A stretch of 64,000 nucleotides of DNA from UMGS1370 sp046957575 (GTDB taxonomy: Bacteria > Bacillota > Clostridia > Lachnospirales > Lachnospiraceae). Under the pieces are notes generated by a model that was not told the origin of the DNA, made no database searches, and saw only the letters and a program-made list of their open reading frames with translations. The translations under genes and the position numbers were made by a program. The stretch is taken from the NCBI GenBank assembly GCA_046957575.1, contig JBKUOG010000016.1, forward strand, positions 1 to 64,000. Reading direction: 5' to 3'. Shown here piece by piece: positions 42,761 to 52,635 of the stretch. Position 1 is the stretch's first letter; the number at the start of each line of letters is the position of its first letter.

Positions 42761-44521
42761 TCATTCCTCCGTCATCTGAATGCTGACCGGAACTCCCTTT
42801 TTCAGGCGAATCCGGCAGTCTAATGCCTGCATACCGCCAACCGGATTAAACATTCTTCCTTTATAGTAGCTGTCTGTTTCCACCAGAATCCGGGCATCCG
42901 CCTGTATACACAACGTTTTTCCGTTTGCTCTCTGGATTCTCAGTTGGTTTCCATCTGCTGTAACCGTTTCCGTACACTCAGAAACCACTGGAAGATAGAA
43001 CACCGCGTCATAGTCGCAGGAAGTCACGTTCCAGCAGACCTTATCTTCTGCAAATTCATACTGAACCTGAAATTTGCAGGTTCCTTCCTGTTTTCCGGTT
43101 CTTAAAACGCCTTCTGCCTGAACCCGAATCTGTTCCGGCTGTTCCTGATAGGAAACTTTGGCTGTCAGGTCGTTAATATTCTCGTAGGTTTCCCCTTCTT
43201 CTCCCTGATAGGAGATTCTTGGGGTCTGGCACTTCGGCTCCCCGTTTCTTGTAAGCTGCATATTATTGGGTTCTACTAACTGGTAGTCTCCCATTGTTCC
43301 GGCAAAAACAGGGCCAAGATCTTTATGCCATAAAAGGGTTACCGCACCGCCGGTTGCATGGCCCCGCTCGCTGTACTCCACGTCATAATCGGATACGGTT
43401 GCCCGCCAGCCGCCTGTTCCAATCAGGCCTACATGTACAGACGGATAATAATGCAGTCCGTCTCTGGTATCAGATGGCAGACTGGACGGCGGCTGTAAGG
43501 TGTCCTTTCTGTGCAGGAAGGTGGCAAGGGACTTGACATGACAGAAGGTATGGTGTACACAGGCCGGTTCTTCCTCGCTGACAAACATAGGGCCGCCATA
43601 CAGAAGGCCGTCTTTGGTGCAGCGGCGCAAAAGGCCTGTATTTCTCCGGAATGCTTCGGAACACTGGGCATCTTCTGCCGCCAGGATTCCAAAACCTGCC
43701 TGGCATCCGTCGGAAGTCCGGCTTCCCCAGTAAGACCACTTGTTATTTCTGGTTCCCCAGCTGTTGTCCCAGGCGCCGTCCGGAAGCATAAACTCTAAAT
43801 GGGTCTTTAACGCAGATTTTGCCTTTTGATAAATTTCTTCATCCTCTTCCATAACTGCATACTGCAAAAGGGCCGGAAGGGATTCCTCTACATTATATCC
43901 CAAATCCACCGGACGGCATCCCTTTGGACTGACTGCTTCCCGCTTCTTTCCTTCCCCGTAAAGCAATCCGTCCTCTGTGATATGATCTGCCCCAAATACG
44001 GCAAGCGTTCTTCCCTTTTGAGAATACTTCTTATCCTTCAGCAGTTTTGCCGCTACCGCCATCGCATAGGCGCAGGTAATCGGGTAGTTAATATTTCCAC
44101 CGATTTCTTCAATATGCAGATACAGATAGTCTGCCATTTCCTGGAAACGGTCTTTCCAGACCGTATATTCCTCTTTGTCTAAAAGATCTCCAAATGCCAG
44201 CAGCGCCTCTCCTAACTGGATTTCAGAAAATACCGTAATCCCTCTCCAGTTGCTGTTGGTATCGTTGTAACAGCAGCCGTCCCTGCGGAACATATTGCTG
44301 CTCCAGGCAAACAGACGTCTGGCGCAGTCTAAGTATTTTGAATCTCCGGTTTCTTTTGCCATATACATCATCGGATACATTGCGTCGCTGCATCGTCCAT
44401 GAATCCGTCCGCATGACGGGCACATGATTCCTCCGTAAAATTCCTTATCGTTCCATTCTGTAATCTGCAAAGAAACCAGACGGTCACACCACTCTTTTAA
44501 AAGCTCTTGTTCTTCACTCAT
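42761..44521 (-). CDS. Uncharacterised 586-residue (alpha/alpha)-barrel-like protein
   Basis: No family recognised with confidence. The first 370 residues are rich in aromatic helices with repeated small-residue turns (MYMAKETGDSKYLDCARRLF, GDLLDKEEYTVWKDRFQEM), as in (alpha/alpha)6 barrel glycosidases and lyases. The remainder is beta-rich, as in heparinase II/III-type or related enzymes. No signal peptide. Location between GH30 and GH3 genes and next to GH88 and DUF2264 implies action on uronic-acid oligosaccharides. Candidate for a poorly described CAZyme family. Confidence 0.6.
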   Translation of the reverse strand: MSEEQELLKEWCDRLVSLQITEWNDKEFYGGIMCPSCGRIHGRCSDAMYPMMYMAKETGDSKYLDCARRLFAWSSNMFRRDGCCYNDTNSNWRGITVFSEIQLGEALLAFGDLLDKEEYTVWKDRFQEMADYLYLHIEEIGGNINYPITCAYAMAVAAKLLKDKKYSQKGRTLAVFGADHITEDGLLYGEGKKREAVSPKGCRPVDLGYNVEESLPALLQYAVMEEDEEIYQKAKSALKTHLEFMLPDGAWDNSWGTRNNKWSYWGSRTSDGCQAGFGILAAEDAQCSEAFRRNTGLLRRCTKDGLLYGGPMFVSEEEPACVHHTFCHVKSLATFLHRKDTLQPPSSLPSDTRDGLHYYPSVHVGLIGTGGWRATVSDYDVEYSERGHATGGAVTLLWHKDLGPVFAGTMGDYQLVEPNNMQLTRNGEPKCQTPRISYQGEEGETYENINDLTAKVSYQEQPEQIRVQAEGVLRTGKQEGTCKFQVQYEFAEDKVCWNVTSCDYDAVFYLPVVSECTETVTADGNQLRIQRANGKTLCIQADARILVETDSYYKGRMFNPVGGMQALDCRIRLKKGVPVSIQMTEE

Positions 44522-44557
44522 TCTGCCTTTTCCCCTTTGCTCTTTTACGCGCTGACG

Positions 44558-45886
44558 CTATTCTTCCCCGCCTAATACAACGGTTGCAATGCTGTGAGGC
44601 TCTACTTCCATCCGGTACAGTTCTTCCCCTTCTTTTAACAGAACTTCCAACGGCTTTTCACTCCGGTTTAACAAAACTGCCACCCGGCTGGAATCCGGAT
44701 TGATAAATGCTGCGGTCTCTAATTCATCTGTGTAAGAAGAGCTTCCAATCCGGCGGGCTCCAGGCTGGATATAACGGCTGAAATGGCCAATATAATAATA
44801 ACTGAGCTGACGGGTCAGTTCTTTCTTCTCTGTCTGGATCATAATCGGAGACGCACAGAAATTGCCTACATGGTTGGGGCCTCCCTTTTCATCCAGATAT
44901 AAGTTCCAGTCCAGATGGGCGCAGCAGCCATGCTTTAAGTTGCCCAGCATATCGTGGGCATACATTTCGGCCTGCTAAACCTGATTAGCCGGATCAAAGC
45001 GGGAATATTCTACACATCCTTCTGTAAAGACAAACTGCTTATCCGGATAGTCTTCCGCTGCCATCTGAATCTGCTCAAAATGGTCGCCGCTGTACCAGTG
45101 GAATGCCTCTCCTACAATCTGGCTGTCCCCTTCAAAATAGGTTTCTGCCTGTTCATATACCCGCTCTTTATTGTGATCCCACGCAAAAATACGGGTATTT
45201 AAGCCATGTTCTTTTAAGGCCGGCGCCAGGTAACCGTCTGCAAATTCCCGCTCTTCCTCAGGCGTATAGATACAGGAATCCCAGGTCTGGACTGCCTTCG
45301 GCTCATTCTGAATGGTCATCATCGGAATGGGAAATCCCTTTTTCTCGTACTCTTCCAGGTATTTTGCCAGATATTCTGCCCACAATTTCCGGTACTCCGG
45401 CTTTAATTTTCCGCCATGGTTCATATCCTGGTTGGTCTTCATCCAGGCGGGCGGGCTCCAGGGAGACGCCATCAGGGTCAGTTTTCCTGCCTCTTCCCAT
45501 GCTTTTCTAAGAAGATCAGTCTGGTATTCCTCTTCTTTTTCTATAGAAAAGCTTCCCAGGGTTTCATCCATATCCTCTACATAGGTGTAATTTTCCAGTG
45601 AAAAATCACAGCTGTTGATATGCATTCTTCCCATGGTATAGCCAAGTCCTTCTTTGGAGAAATAAGCCTCTACTGCCTGCTTTCTTCCTTCTTCGTCCAG
45701 TTGCTTCCAGGCATAAGCGGCTGCCTGTGTAAATGCACCGCCAAATCCCAGGATCTCCTGATACTGCTTTTTCGGGAACAGACAGACTAACGGCCGTTCC
45801 TCTCCGTTCTGCTTTTCAAAGCTGACTTCGGTTTCTTCCCAGAAGGCGCTGCGCTCCGGAACCGTAGTAATGATTTTCCCTTTCAT
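44558..45886 (-). pseudogene. GH30 glycosidase interrupted by an in-frame amber codon
   Basis: Two pieces in one frame: 303 residues (45886 to 44978), a TAG at 44975-44977, three codons (QAE), then 135 residues to a natural TAG at 44558. The first part has the GH30 acid/base Glu195 (TIQNEPKAVQTW) and nucleophile Glu289 (FVFTEGCVEYSRF). The second part holds the end of the barrel (DWNLYLDEKGGPNHVGNF) and the beta-sandwich. Homologues as I recall them carry a Trp or Gln/Lys at the stop, so one base change explains it. RBS AGGAGAGG. Probably inactivated. Confidence 0.85.
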
Positions 45887-45887
45887 A

Positions 45888-47768
45888 TTAACCTCTCCTG
45901 ATTACGATTTGTTCTTCCCCATACTGAACATAGAATGCGTCTTCTTCGATTCTGCACTCTGGAATCTCTTCCCCTGCGTTTCCTTCTTTTCCGGATGGAT
46001 CTCCGAAAAATGCGGTAACCATAACTGCTTTTCCTGGAGCAACGGTCTTCTTAATTGTCGGAATCACAGTCAGGCTGGCAAACAGGTTGCTGTTTGGAAA
46101 TGGGGTTACCAGCTCTGTCTCATCGCCGCTTAAGCTGACTGCTCCGCTGGTTCCCCATGGGAACTCTGCAAACAGCTTCGCCTCTTCCTGGTGTACGTCT
46201 TCTGGACGGTACTTGCCGTTTCCTCTTCCTCTTTCCATGCCATCCTGGGCTTCTGCCGCAACCGCAAAGCCTCCGTCTGCCAGTGTGATTTCACGTCCTG
46301 TCTCAATCTCGTGAATCCGCACATGCCATGGGCCGAGAGGCACAATGGTGCTTCTAATCTGCACTTCTTTCATAGGCTGATAATCCATCTGAAGGTAATC
46401 GTCCTCTACCTGGAACCGGTCAACTCCTTCTCTGGTGCGGTAATGGTTTTCCCCTGCTTCAGATACTGCCAGGGCGTTGTCAAACGCTCCTGCATCCAGA
46501 TGGTCGCCTCTTGGAACGCTGAATCCGAATTCGCTGGAATATACAAACTTCTCGTACTTTGCGCTGCAGGCGCCATGATCCATGGAATGCTGTCCGGTCA
46601 CATAAGCCAGCACGTGATCAGAAGGCCGATGGGTCACAATCATACGGGGATGTTTCAGGCATTTTTTCGCTTCATACTCCGGCGCCTTTTCCATGCTGGC
46701 CCAGAATGGATGGTCAGCAGAAAGAGCAAGGATCATAAAGGCCTTAAATCCCCAGTAAGGAGAACCTGGTGCATTGTATCGTTCGCTCATAAACAGGTTT
46801 GGATAACCGTAGCCAATGGATAAAATGCCGCCTGCATCCAGAATCGGACGTGCCATCCAGCTTCTTAAGTTTCCAAGTACCAGACGTTTCATCACTCCGT
46901 AATCAACTGCCTCCAGATCCGCAAAAGCCGCTGCTCCGAAAAATCCGCAGTGTGCAAACCGGTAAGTCAGGCTTCTTCCAAAAGGAATCTCTTTTCCGGA
47001 CTCTGTGAACCAGTAAATAAAATCCTGATAAAACTTCTCTGCCCGTTCTCTTAATGTCCGGCTGTATTCCGGATCTTCTTTTTCCATAAAGTGAGCATAA
47101 ATCAAGCCATAGTAATGGAATGCAAACGGAATATAGTAGTCTAACTGATTCGGGTTTCCGTCGTGATACCAGCCGTCGCCCTCATAACAGCTTTCAATCA
47201 GATCCAGGTCATCTTTTAACCGTTCTTCGTCAGCCGGAAGGCCAAATCTTCTGAACATCACGTTGACCAGAATCCGGAAAAAGCGCCAGTTATTCGGATG
47301 CACGTTTTTCTGGTTAATCTGGTTCAGCCACTGGAAAATGTTCTCTTTTTCCTTTTCGGAAAAGCAGTCCCACAAGTCTTCCTTCGCCAGCATCATGGCA
47401 GTTACCACAGCTGCAGTTTCTACCATTTTCTGGTCATAATCCTGGATGTCTCCCCAGTATTCCTCGTGTTTTGGATCGGTACCATGACGGATTCCGTCCT
47501 GACAGATCTGCTTCCACTCTGAAACTTCCCCTGACTCTTCCGGGGTAAATGAAAAATCTTTCCCTGCAAACAGCGGCCCCAGGCCCCACAAAATTCTGGC
47601 AAAGCCTTCCATTGCCGCCGGCTTTCTGCCGTAATGGGCAGCAGTGCTTCCAGGAAGAAGCCATGCCTTTCCTTCACTGTAATGCTGTTTTAACGGCCGT
47701 ATCAACTGCAGCAGCAGTCTCGCCGCATCGTCTCTGTTTTCCAATCTGTTCATAAGATCCGTTTGCAC
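45888..47768 (-). CDS. DUF2264 family protein
   Basis: Up to 626 residues, matching DUF2264 (N-terminal LLLQLIRPLKQHYSEGKAWL, GRKPAAMEGFARILWGLGPL). The family has a helical-barrel N-domain and beta C-domain and occurs in pectin and glycosaminoglycan loci; activity is not firmly established. Start is uncertain: GTG at 47768 abuts the RBS-like GAGAGGG, while the ATG at 47753 is 14 bases from it. 12 bp after GH88 and 1 bp before GH30. Confidence 0.85.
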   Translation of the reverse strand: MQTDLMNRLENRDDAARLLLQLIRPLKQHYSEGKAWLLPGSTAAHYGRKPAAMEGFARILWGLGPLFAGKDFSFTPEESGEVSEWKQICQDGIRHGTDPKHEEYWGDIQDYDQKMVETAAVVTAMMLAKEDLWDCFSEKEKENIFQWLNQINQKNVHPNNWRFFRILVNVMFRRFGLPADEERLKDDLDLIESCYEGDGWYHDGNPNQLDYYIPFAFHYYGLIYAHFMEKEDPEYSRTLRERAEKFYQDFIYWFTESGKEIPFGRSLTYRFAHCGFFGAAAFADLEAVDYGVMKRLVLGNLRSWMARPILDAGGILSIGYGYPNLFMSERYNAPGSPYWGFKAFMILALSADHPFWASMEKAPEYEAKKCLKHPRMIVTHRPSDHVLAYVTGQHSMDHGACSAKYEKFVYSSEFGFSVPRGDHLDAGAFDNALAVSEAGENHYRTREGVDRFQVEDDYLQMDYQPMKEVQIRSTIVPLGPWHVRIHEIETGREITLADGGFAVAAEAQDGMERGRGNGKYRPEDVHQEEAKLFAEFPWGTSGAVSLSGDETELVTPFPNSNLFASLTVIPTIKKTVAPGKAVMVTAFFGDPSGKEGNAGEEIPECRIEEDAFYVQYGEEQIVIRRG

Positions 47769-47780
47769 CCCTCTCTTCGT

Positions 47781-48923
47781 TTACCAGTAAGGATTCCAAT
47801 CCTTTGTCATTCTGGTTAATGCTTCCATATAAAAATAATCGCCCCAGATTACACACTCTCTGGCTCCGGCATCCCGATGGTATACACCTTCGGTTAAAAC
47901 GCCATTAGACTCTGGAATTTCTCTGGTTGTGTAGTGCTCGTCCAGACTTAAAATCACTTCATCTGCAATCTTTGTATAGCGCTCTGCCTCTTCTTCTGAA
48001 ACATATTCGCAAAGCTCCAGAAGGCCGCAGGCAAAGATTGCAGCTGCAGAAGTATCGCGGATGTCAGGATTTTCATCGGTAAAGGTGAAATCCCAGTATG
48101 CAACCTTATCTTCCGGCAGATTCCGGATAAATACCTCTGCTGCCTCCTTTGCAATCTGGAGGAAACGGGGATTCTTCGTGTAACGGTAGGAAAGAGCATA
48201 TCCGTATACTGCCCAGCCCTGTCCTCTCGCCCAGGTAGATTCGTCGCGGAATCCCTGATGAGTCTTTCCGCATACTGCTTCTCCTGTTTCCGGATTCATC
48301 AGGTAAGTATGATAGGAAGAATAATCCGGCCGGATCAGAGTGCCTGCTGCTGTCATGGCGTGATTTTCTGCAATCTGCCAGTTTTTTCCGCCTTCTTCGC
48401 TGCTCCAGTAAAGGAGGGGCAGGTTCAGCATGGTATCAATGATGATTTTCACATCTGGATAGCCAATTCCCATTTCTCCCCATGCCTGGATATATTTCCC
48501 TTTTTCATTGTACCGTTCGGTCAGCATTTCTGCCGCATGCATAGCGATTTCTTTGGCCCGCTCGTCTCCAACCAGCTTCACATTTGCCACGCAGGAAAGG
48601 GTATATAAAAATCCCAGGTCATGGCTGATATGCTTTCTTAAACGAAGCCGTTCATCAAAGCTGTCCAGATAATCGTCTACGTGCTTGAGAAATTCCTTGT
48701 CCCCTGTATTTTCATAAGCCAGATAGCACATTCCCGGATAAAAGGAAGATGTCCAGAGTTCATTTTCCTCTCCATTATACACATTTTTTGTGCTGACGTG
48801 TGGATAATGATCCGTAAATACATCTAAATTTTTTCTCGTTATATCAATGGCATACTGCAAAGCCTTTTTATACTGTTCTTCATGGGCTGGAATACCCCTT
48901 TTTTTATTATATTTTTCCATCAT
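47781..48923 (-). CDS. GH88 unsaturated glucuronyl hydrolase-like
   Basis: 380 residues. GH88 signatures are HDLGFLYTLSC (first catalytic Asp), the second Asp in IIIDTMLNLPLLYW, then ESTWARGQGWAVYGYALSY, DTSAAAIFACGLLEL and WGDYFYMEAL. The family hydrates the vinyl-ether of 4,5-unsaturated uronic acids left by polysaccharide lyases, acting on glycosaminoglycan or related disaccharides. No lyase gene is in this operon, so the cell must take up lyase products made elsewhere. First enzyme gene after the importer. Confidence 0.9.
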   Translation of the reverse strand: MMEKYNKKRGIPAHEEQYKKALQYAIDITRKNLDVFTDHYPHVSTKNVYNGEENELWTSSFYPGMCYLAYENTGDKEFLKHVDDYLDSFDERLRLRKHISHDLGFLYTLSCVANVKLVGDERAKEIAMHAAEMLTERYNEKGKYIQAWGEMGIGYPDVKIIIDTMLNLPLLYWSSEEGGKNWQIAENHAMTAAGTLIRPDYSSYHTYLMNPETGEAVCGKTHQGFRDESTWARGQGWAVYGYALSYRYTKNPRFLQIAKEAAEVFIRNLPEDKVAYWDFTFTDENPDIRDTSAAAIFACGLLELCEYVSEEEAERYTKIADEVILSLDEHYTTREIPESNGVLTEGVYHRDAGARECVIWGDYFYMEALTRMTKDWNPYW

Positions 48924-48945
48924 TTTCGCCTCTCTCTTTCTCCCA

Positions 48946-49827
48946 TTATTCCTTTACTGCGCCTACCATAACGCCTTTCGTGAAATACTTCTGGAGGAAT
49001 GGATATACGCACAAAATCGGAACGGTAGCTACCACAATCGTTGCATATTTAATAGTCATACCTACAGATTCCTGATCGGCTACGCCAACGCCTGCGGTCA
49101 TGGAACCTACGTCATTCTGCATCAGGATTTCCCGTAAGATAACCTGTAACGGGTACATTTCTCTCTCTCTGATAATCGTAGAACCCCAGAACCATGCGTT
49201 CCAGATTCCAACTCCATAGTACAGTACCATAACAGCCAGAATTGCCTTGGACAATGGGAGAACAATCTGCAGCAGAATTCTTAAATGTCCCGCGCCGTCA
49301 ATCTGGGCTGCTTCAATCAGACTTTCCGGAATACTTTCAAAAGAAGTTTTCAGGATAATCAGGTTATAGGTATTGATCATAAACGGAATGATCAGTCCCC
49401 ATAAGGTATTGGTCAGATGCAGATCCTTTAATGTCAGATAAAATGGAATCATACCGCCGGAAAAGAACATAGTAAACAGAATCAGCATCGTAATGGTCTT
49501 TTTAAACATTACATTTTTTCTGGAAAGGAAATACGCGCCCAGAGAAGTCATAATAATGTCCAGGGTTACGCCCACGATTAAAATAAACATGGTATTGGCA
49601 TAGCCGCGCAGAATCATTGGGTTCTGGAATACCTTTTTATAAGCATCCAGGCTGAATCCCAGCGGCTTGATCAGAAGTCCGCTGTGCTGCATCAGCTGAT
49701 TGCTGTCGCTGAATGATGCCACCACTACGTACCAGACTGGATACAGACAAATCAGCATAAATGCAGTCAGAATGATATAATTAATGACCGAAAAAATCTT
49801 TTCGCCTTTAGAACGTTTTACTTTCAT
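48946..49827 (-). CDS. ABC transporter permease, LplC/YtcP type
   Basis: 293 residues and six membrane segments. The CUT1 loop is LIEAAQIDGAGHLRILLQIVLP. LplC-like proteins import complex oligosaccharides such as those from rhamnogalacturonan. RBS AGGAGG. 11 bp after the partner permease. No ATPase gene nearby. Confidence 0.92.
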   Translation of the reverse strand: MKVKRSKGEKIFSVINYIILTAFMLICLYPVWYVVVASFSDSNQLMQHSGLLIKPLGFSLDAYKKVFQNPMILRGYANTMFILIVGVTLDIIMTSLGAYFLSRKNVMFKKTITMLILFTMFFSGGMIPFYLTLKDLHLTNTLWGLIIPFMINTYNLIILKTSFESIPESLIEAAQIDGAGHLRILLQIVLPLSKAILAVMVLYYGVGIWNAWFWGSTIIREREMYPLQVILREILMQNDVGSMTAGVGVADQESVGMTIKYATIVVATVPILCVYPFLQKYFTKGVMVGAVKE

Positions 49828-49838
49828 CCTCTAACCTC

Positions 49839-50759
49839 CTACCACAAGCTGGTTTCGCTGTATTTTTTGCTCAATTTATTCGTAAATACCAACAATACGC
49901 AGTTAATAACTGAATTGAACAGACCGATGGCTGTCGAATAACTCCAGTTCATTTCCAGAAGACCGACACGATAAATATAGGATGAAATAATATCTGCGGT
50001 TTCAAATGTAGATGGGTTGTATAATAAGATAGTCTTTTCATATCCCATACTCATCATAGAACCTGTTTTCAAAATTAACATAATGATAATGGTTGGCATA
50101 ATCGCCGGGAATGTTACGTGAATCAGCTGCTTCCATTTTCCTGCACCGTCAATCGCTGCTGCTTCATACAACTGGCTGTCTACTCCGGACAGGGCGGATA
50201 AATAGATAATGGAACCCCAGCCTACTTCCTGCCAGATACTGGACGCTACATAAATGGTTCGGTATAAGTCCGGATTCTGCAGAAGCGGGGAACGTTCTCC
50301 TCCGAAAAATACAATGATATCATTGAACAATCCGCTGGTCATTGCAAAGTTGGTAATCATACCGGTAACAACAACCATAGAAATAAAGTGAGGCAGATAG
50401 GTAATGGTCTGTGCGATGCCTTTAAACTTTCTGTTTCTGACTTCATTTAATAACAGAGCCAGAATAATCGGCGCCGGAAAACCAAAAATCAATTCATAAA
50501 AGCTAAGAAGAACGGTGTTCTTAATCAGCCGCACAAAATAGGGGCTGGTAAAGAAACGAGTAAAGTTATCAAAGCCTACCCATGGACTGTCTGCGATTCC
50601 CAGCGCTGGTGTGTAGTCTTTAAACGCGATAATCGCTCCATACATTGGTTTATAATGGAAAATTAAATAAAACAGCAGAACTGGAAGTACCAGAAGATAT
50701 AAGGCTTTATTTCTTCTCCAGTCCGCTTTTACTCTCTGCAAAAATGTTTTCTGTTTCAT
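49839..50759 (-). CDS. ABC transporter permease, LplB/YteP type
   Basis: 306 residues and six membrane segments, with loop YEAAAIDGAGKWKQLIHVTF. Start at the ATG behind GGGGG. It is separated from the binding-protein gene by a stable stem at 50789-50818, which probably keeps permease levels below those of the binding protein. Confidence 0.92.
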   Translation of the reverse strand: MKQKTFLQRVKADWRRNKALYLLVLPVLLFYLIFHYKPMYGAIIAFKDYTPALGIADSPWVGFDNFTRFFTSPYFVRLIKNTVLLSFYELIFGFPAPIILALLLNEVRNRKFKGIAQTITYLPHFISMVVVTGMITNFAMTSGLFNDIIVFFGGERSPLLQNPDLYRTIYVASSIWQEVGWGSIIYLSALSGVDSQLYEAAAIDGAGKWKQLIHVTFPAIMPTIIIMLILKTGSMMSMGYEKTILLYNPSTFETADIISSYIYRVGLLEMNWSYSTAIGLFNSVINCVLLVFTNKLSKKYSETSLW

Positions 50760-50788
50760 AATTACCCCCATTTTGCGTATAAAAACAG

Positions 50789-50818
50789 AGGTGCTGCAAT
50801 TTTCCCACTACAGCACCC
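50789..50818 (-). terminator. Intra-operon attenuating stem after binding-protein gene
   Basis: GGTGCTG (50790-50796) pairs with CAGCACC (50811-50817), extended by flanking pairs, and TGTTTTTA follows on the minus strand. It lies between the binding-protein gene and the permeases; such partial terminators are usual in importer operons. Confidence 0.75.
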
Positions 50819-50841
50819 CTTTTTCATGTGGTGTGCATTTT

Positions 50842-52497
50842 TTACCGGTTATTGTAACGCTCTAACGCTGCATTCTGGATTTCCAGCGCTCTTGGCAGGC
50901 CCATTTCCTCAATGGTCTTTACATATTCGTCAAAGTTATCCAGGCTTTCTGTTCCGAAGATAAACTTCAGTGTCATTTCATCACAATAGGTATTGATTTC
51001 ATTCATGATGCTTGCAAATTCCTTACTCTCATCAGCAGTTGGCGTAATTGGAGGCAGTTTGTGCTTTGATGCATTGGTCTTGCCCCAAACGATTGGAGTC
51101 TGCTTCTGGCTTTCTAAGGTGTAATACTGCTCCAGGTAACGAACGTCCTGTACGAATGGTCCGTTGTAGTTGCCTCTGATATAAGCAGATAAGGACTGTG
51201 CCGGACTCCATCCATCTGGATTGTTCAGAATCTGATCGGTATAGGTTGGGTAGTCGCCTTCCATTGTGTAGGATTCGCCTTCTACACCAAAGTTGAACAG
51301 CATATGTCCTTCTTCGCTGTATGCGAAGTCTAACAATCTGGCTGCCAGTTCTACGTTCTCACAGCTTGTGGAAATAGCAACGCTTCCCTGGTTTGGATAC
51401 AGATTGTCAATCTGTCCGTATTCTGGTGTTGCGCCCTTTTCCAGAGTTGGGAATGGAGCTGGTACTAACATATAGTCTGGATCCGTCTGCTGTGCTGCGG
51501 ATACCCAGGTGCCCAAACGGCTTCCTGCCCATCCAATGGATGCGCCGCCCTGTCCGCTGGTCATCTTTGCACTTACCTGCTCTAATGCCAGAGTAGCAAG
51601 GTCTGGATCCAGAAGTCCTTCTTCATACCACTGGTTAAAGGTGGTTAAGTAATCTTTATATCCAGGCTCGGTTGCTCCAAAATGAACCTTTCCGTCATCT
51701 CCAATAAAGAAGTTTCTGCATGCGCCGAATGCATATGCAAATGGGTCTTCGTTGGTCAGCGCTCCCATGGTGTACTCCCAGGTCAGCGGAGCAGTTGCGC
51801 CCTTTTCTTCTTTAAATGCAGTTAAAACAGTGTGCCATTCATCAATGGTGGTTGGAACTTCCAGTCCCAGTTCATTCAGCCAGTCTTCCCGAATCATCGG
51901 TCCGATGGTATGGCAGAGAGCTTCGTCGCCTCTGATAAATGGGAATACATAGTAGTGTCCTTCGTCCGTCTTAATCATTCTGTCTACTTCTGGATGCTCT
52001 TCCAGATACTTGGTCAGATTTGGACAGTATTTTTCAAAAATATCATTTAATGGAAGGATATTTCCATCCTTAATTGCTTTTTCCGGTCCGCCTGGATAGT
52101 CAGTCATCCATGCATACTCAACTAAATCCGGAAGTTCTCCGTCTGCCAGCATTAAGCTGAACTGTTCCTTACCCTGGTTTGCCGGCGGGTGTAAGAAGTT
52201 AATCTTTACACCGGTCTGTTTCTGCCATTCTTTTGCAAATGGCGTATCTCCCAGGTTTGCAAAGTTTACAGATACGTTCTGATTCAGCTCACACCAGTAA
52301 TCCAGTGTTTCATCTGTCTGAACCGGATAGGAAAAGTTTCCGTTCTCATCTACCAGGGCACTGGTCAGCTCTCCTGTTCCGGCGCCGTCTGCTGCTCCCG
52401 CTTCTTTATCCTTACCGCCTCCGCAGCCGCTAAGTACGGTGGAGCAGGTTACTGCTGCCAGCACTGCAAGTGCAGCCGCTTTTCTTCTCTTCCTCAT
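50842..52497 (-). CDS. LplA-type extracellular oligosaccharide-binding lipoprotein
   Basis: 551 residues. Signal peptide with lipobox L-S-G-C (Cys25), a Gly/Ala/Asp linker, then a large two-lobe binding fold as in LplA/YtcQ. Start at the ATG behind GGAGG; an upstream in-frame ATG six codons earlier is rejected. First gene of the GH88 locus operon, transcribed towards 40 kb and preceded by the AraC-type regulator gene. Confidence 0.92.
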   Translation of the reverse strand: MRKRRKAAALAVLAAVTCSTVLSGCGGGKDKEAGAADGAGTGELTSALVDENGNFSYPVQTDETLDYWCELNQNVSVNFANLGDTPFAKEWQKQTGVKINFLHPPANQGKEQFSLMLADGELPDLVEYAWMTDYPGGPEKAIKDGNILPLNDIFEKYCPNLTKYLEEHPEVDRMIKTDEGHYYVFPFIRGDEALCHTIGPMIREDWLNELGLEVPTTIDEWHTVLTAFKEEKGATAPLTWEYTMGALTNEDPFAYAFGACRNFFIGDDGKVHFGATEPGYKDYLTTFNQWYEEGLLDPDLATLALEQVSAKMTSGQGGASIGWAGSRLGTWVSAAQQTDPDYMLVPAPFPTLEKGATPEYGQIDNLYPNQGSVAISTSCENVELAARLLDFAYSEEGHMLFNFGVEGESYTMEGDYPTYTDQILNNPDGWSPAQSLSAYIRGNYNGPFVQDVRYLEQYYTLESQKQTPIVWGKTNASKHKLPPITPTADESKEFASIMNEINTYCDEMTLKFIFGTESLDNFDEYVKTIEEMGLPRALEIQNAALERYNNR

Positions 52498-52558
52498 AAA
52501 CAAATCCTCCATCATGTTTGTCCATCATTTTCTCTGTGTTCGTCGTGGCCACTGAACT

Positions 52559-52571
52559 TGTATTCACTATA
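52559..52571 (-). promoter_or_regulatory. Putative promoter of LplABC/GH88 operon
   Basis: Minus-strand TATAGTGAATACA, identical over 13 bases to the site before the other sugar-binding-protein operon (7825-7837), 62 bases before the ATG. No convincing -35 box, as expected for a promoter needing its AraC-type activator. Confidence 0.5.
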
Positions 52572-52635
52572 TCATCCGCCCCCGCAAAAATCTATGAACA
52601 AAACCCAGACTTGTACCGCCAAAACCGGATTCACA

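Noticed and set aside
44558..45886. Pyrrolysine or other amber recoding in the GH30 gene
   Set aside because: The gene's own end and several other genes in the window stop at TAG, so amber is read as stop; a nonsense mutation is simpler.
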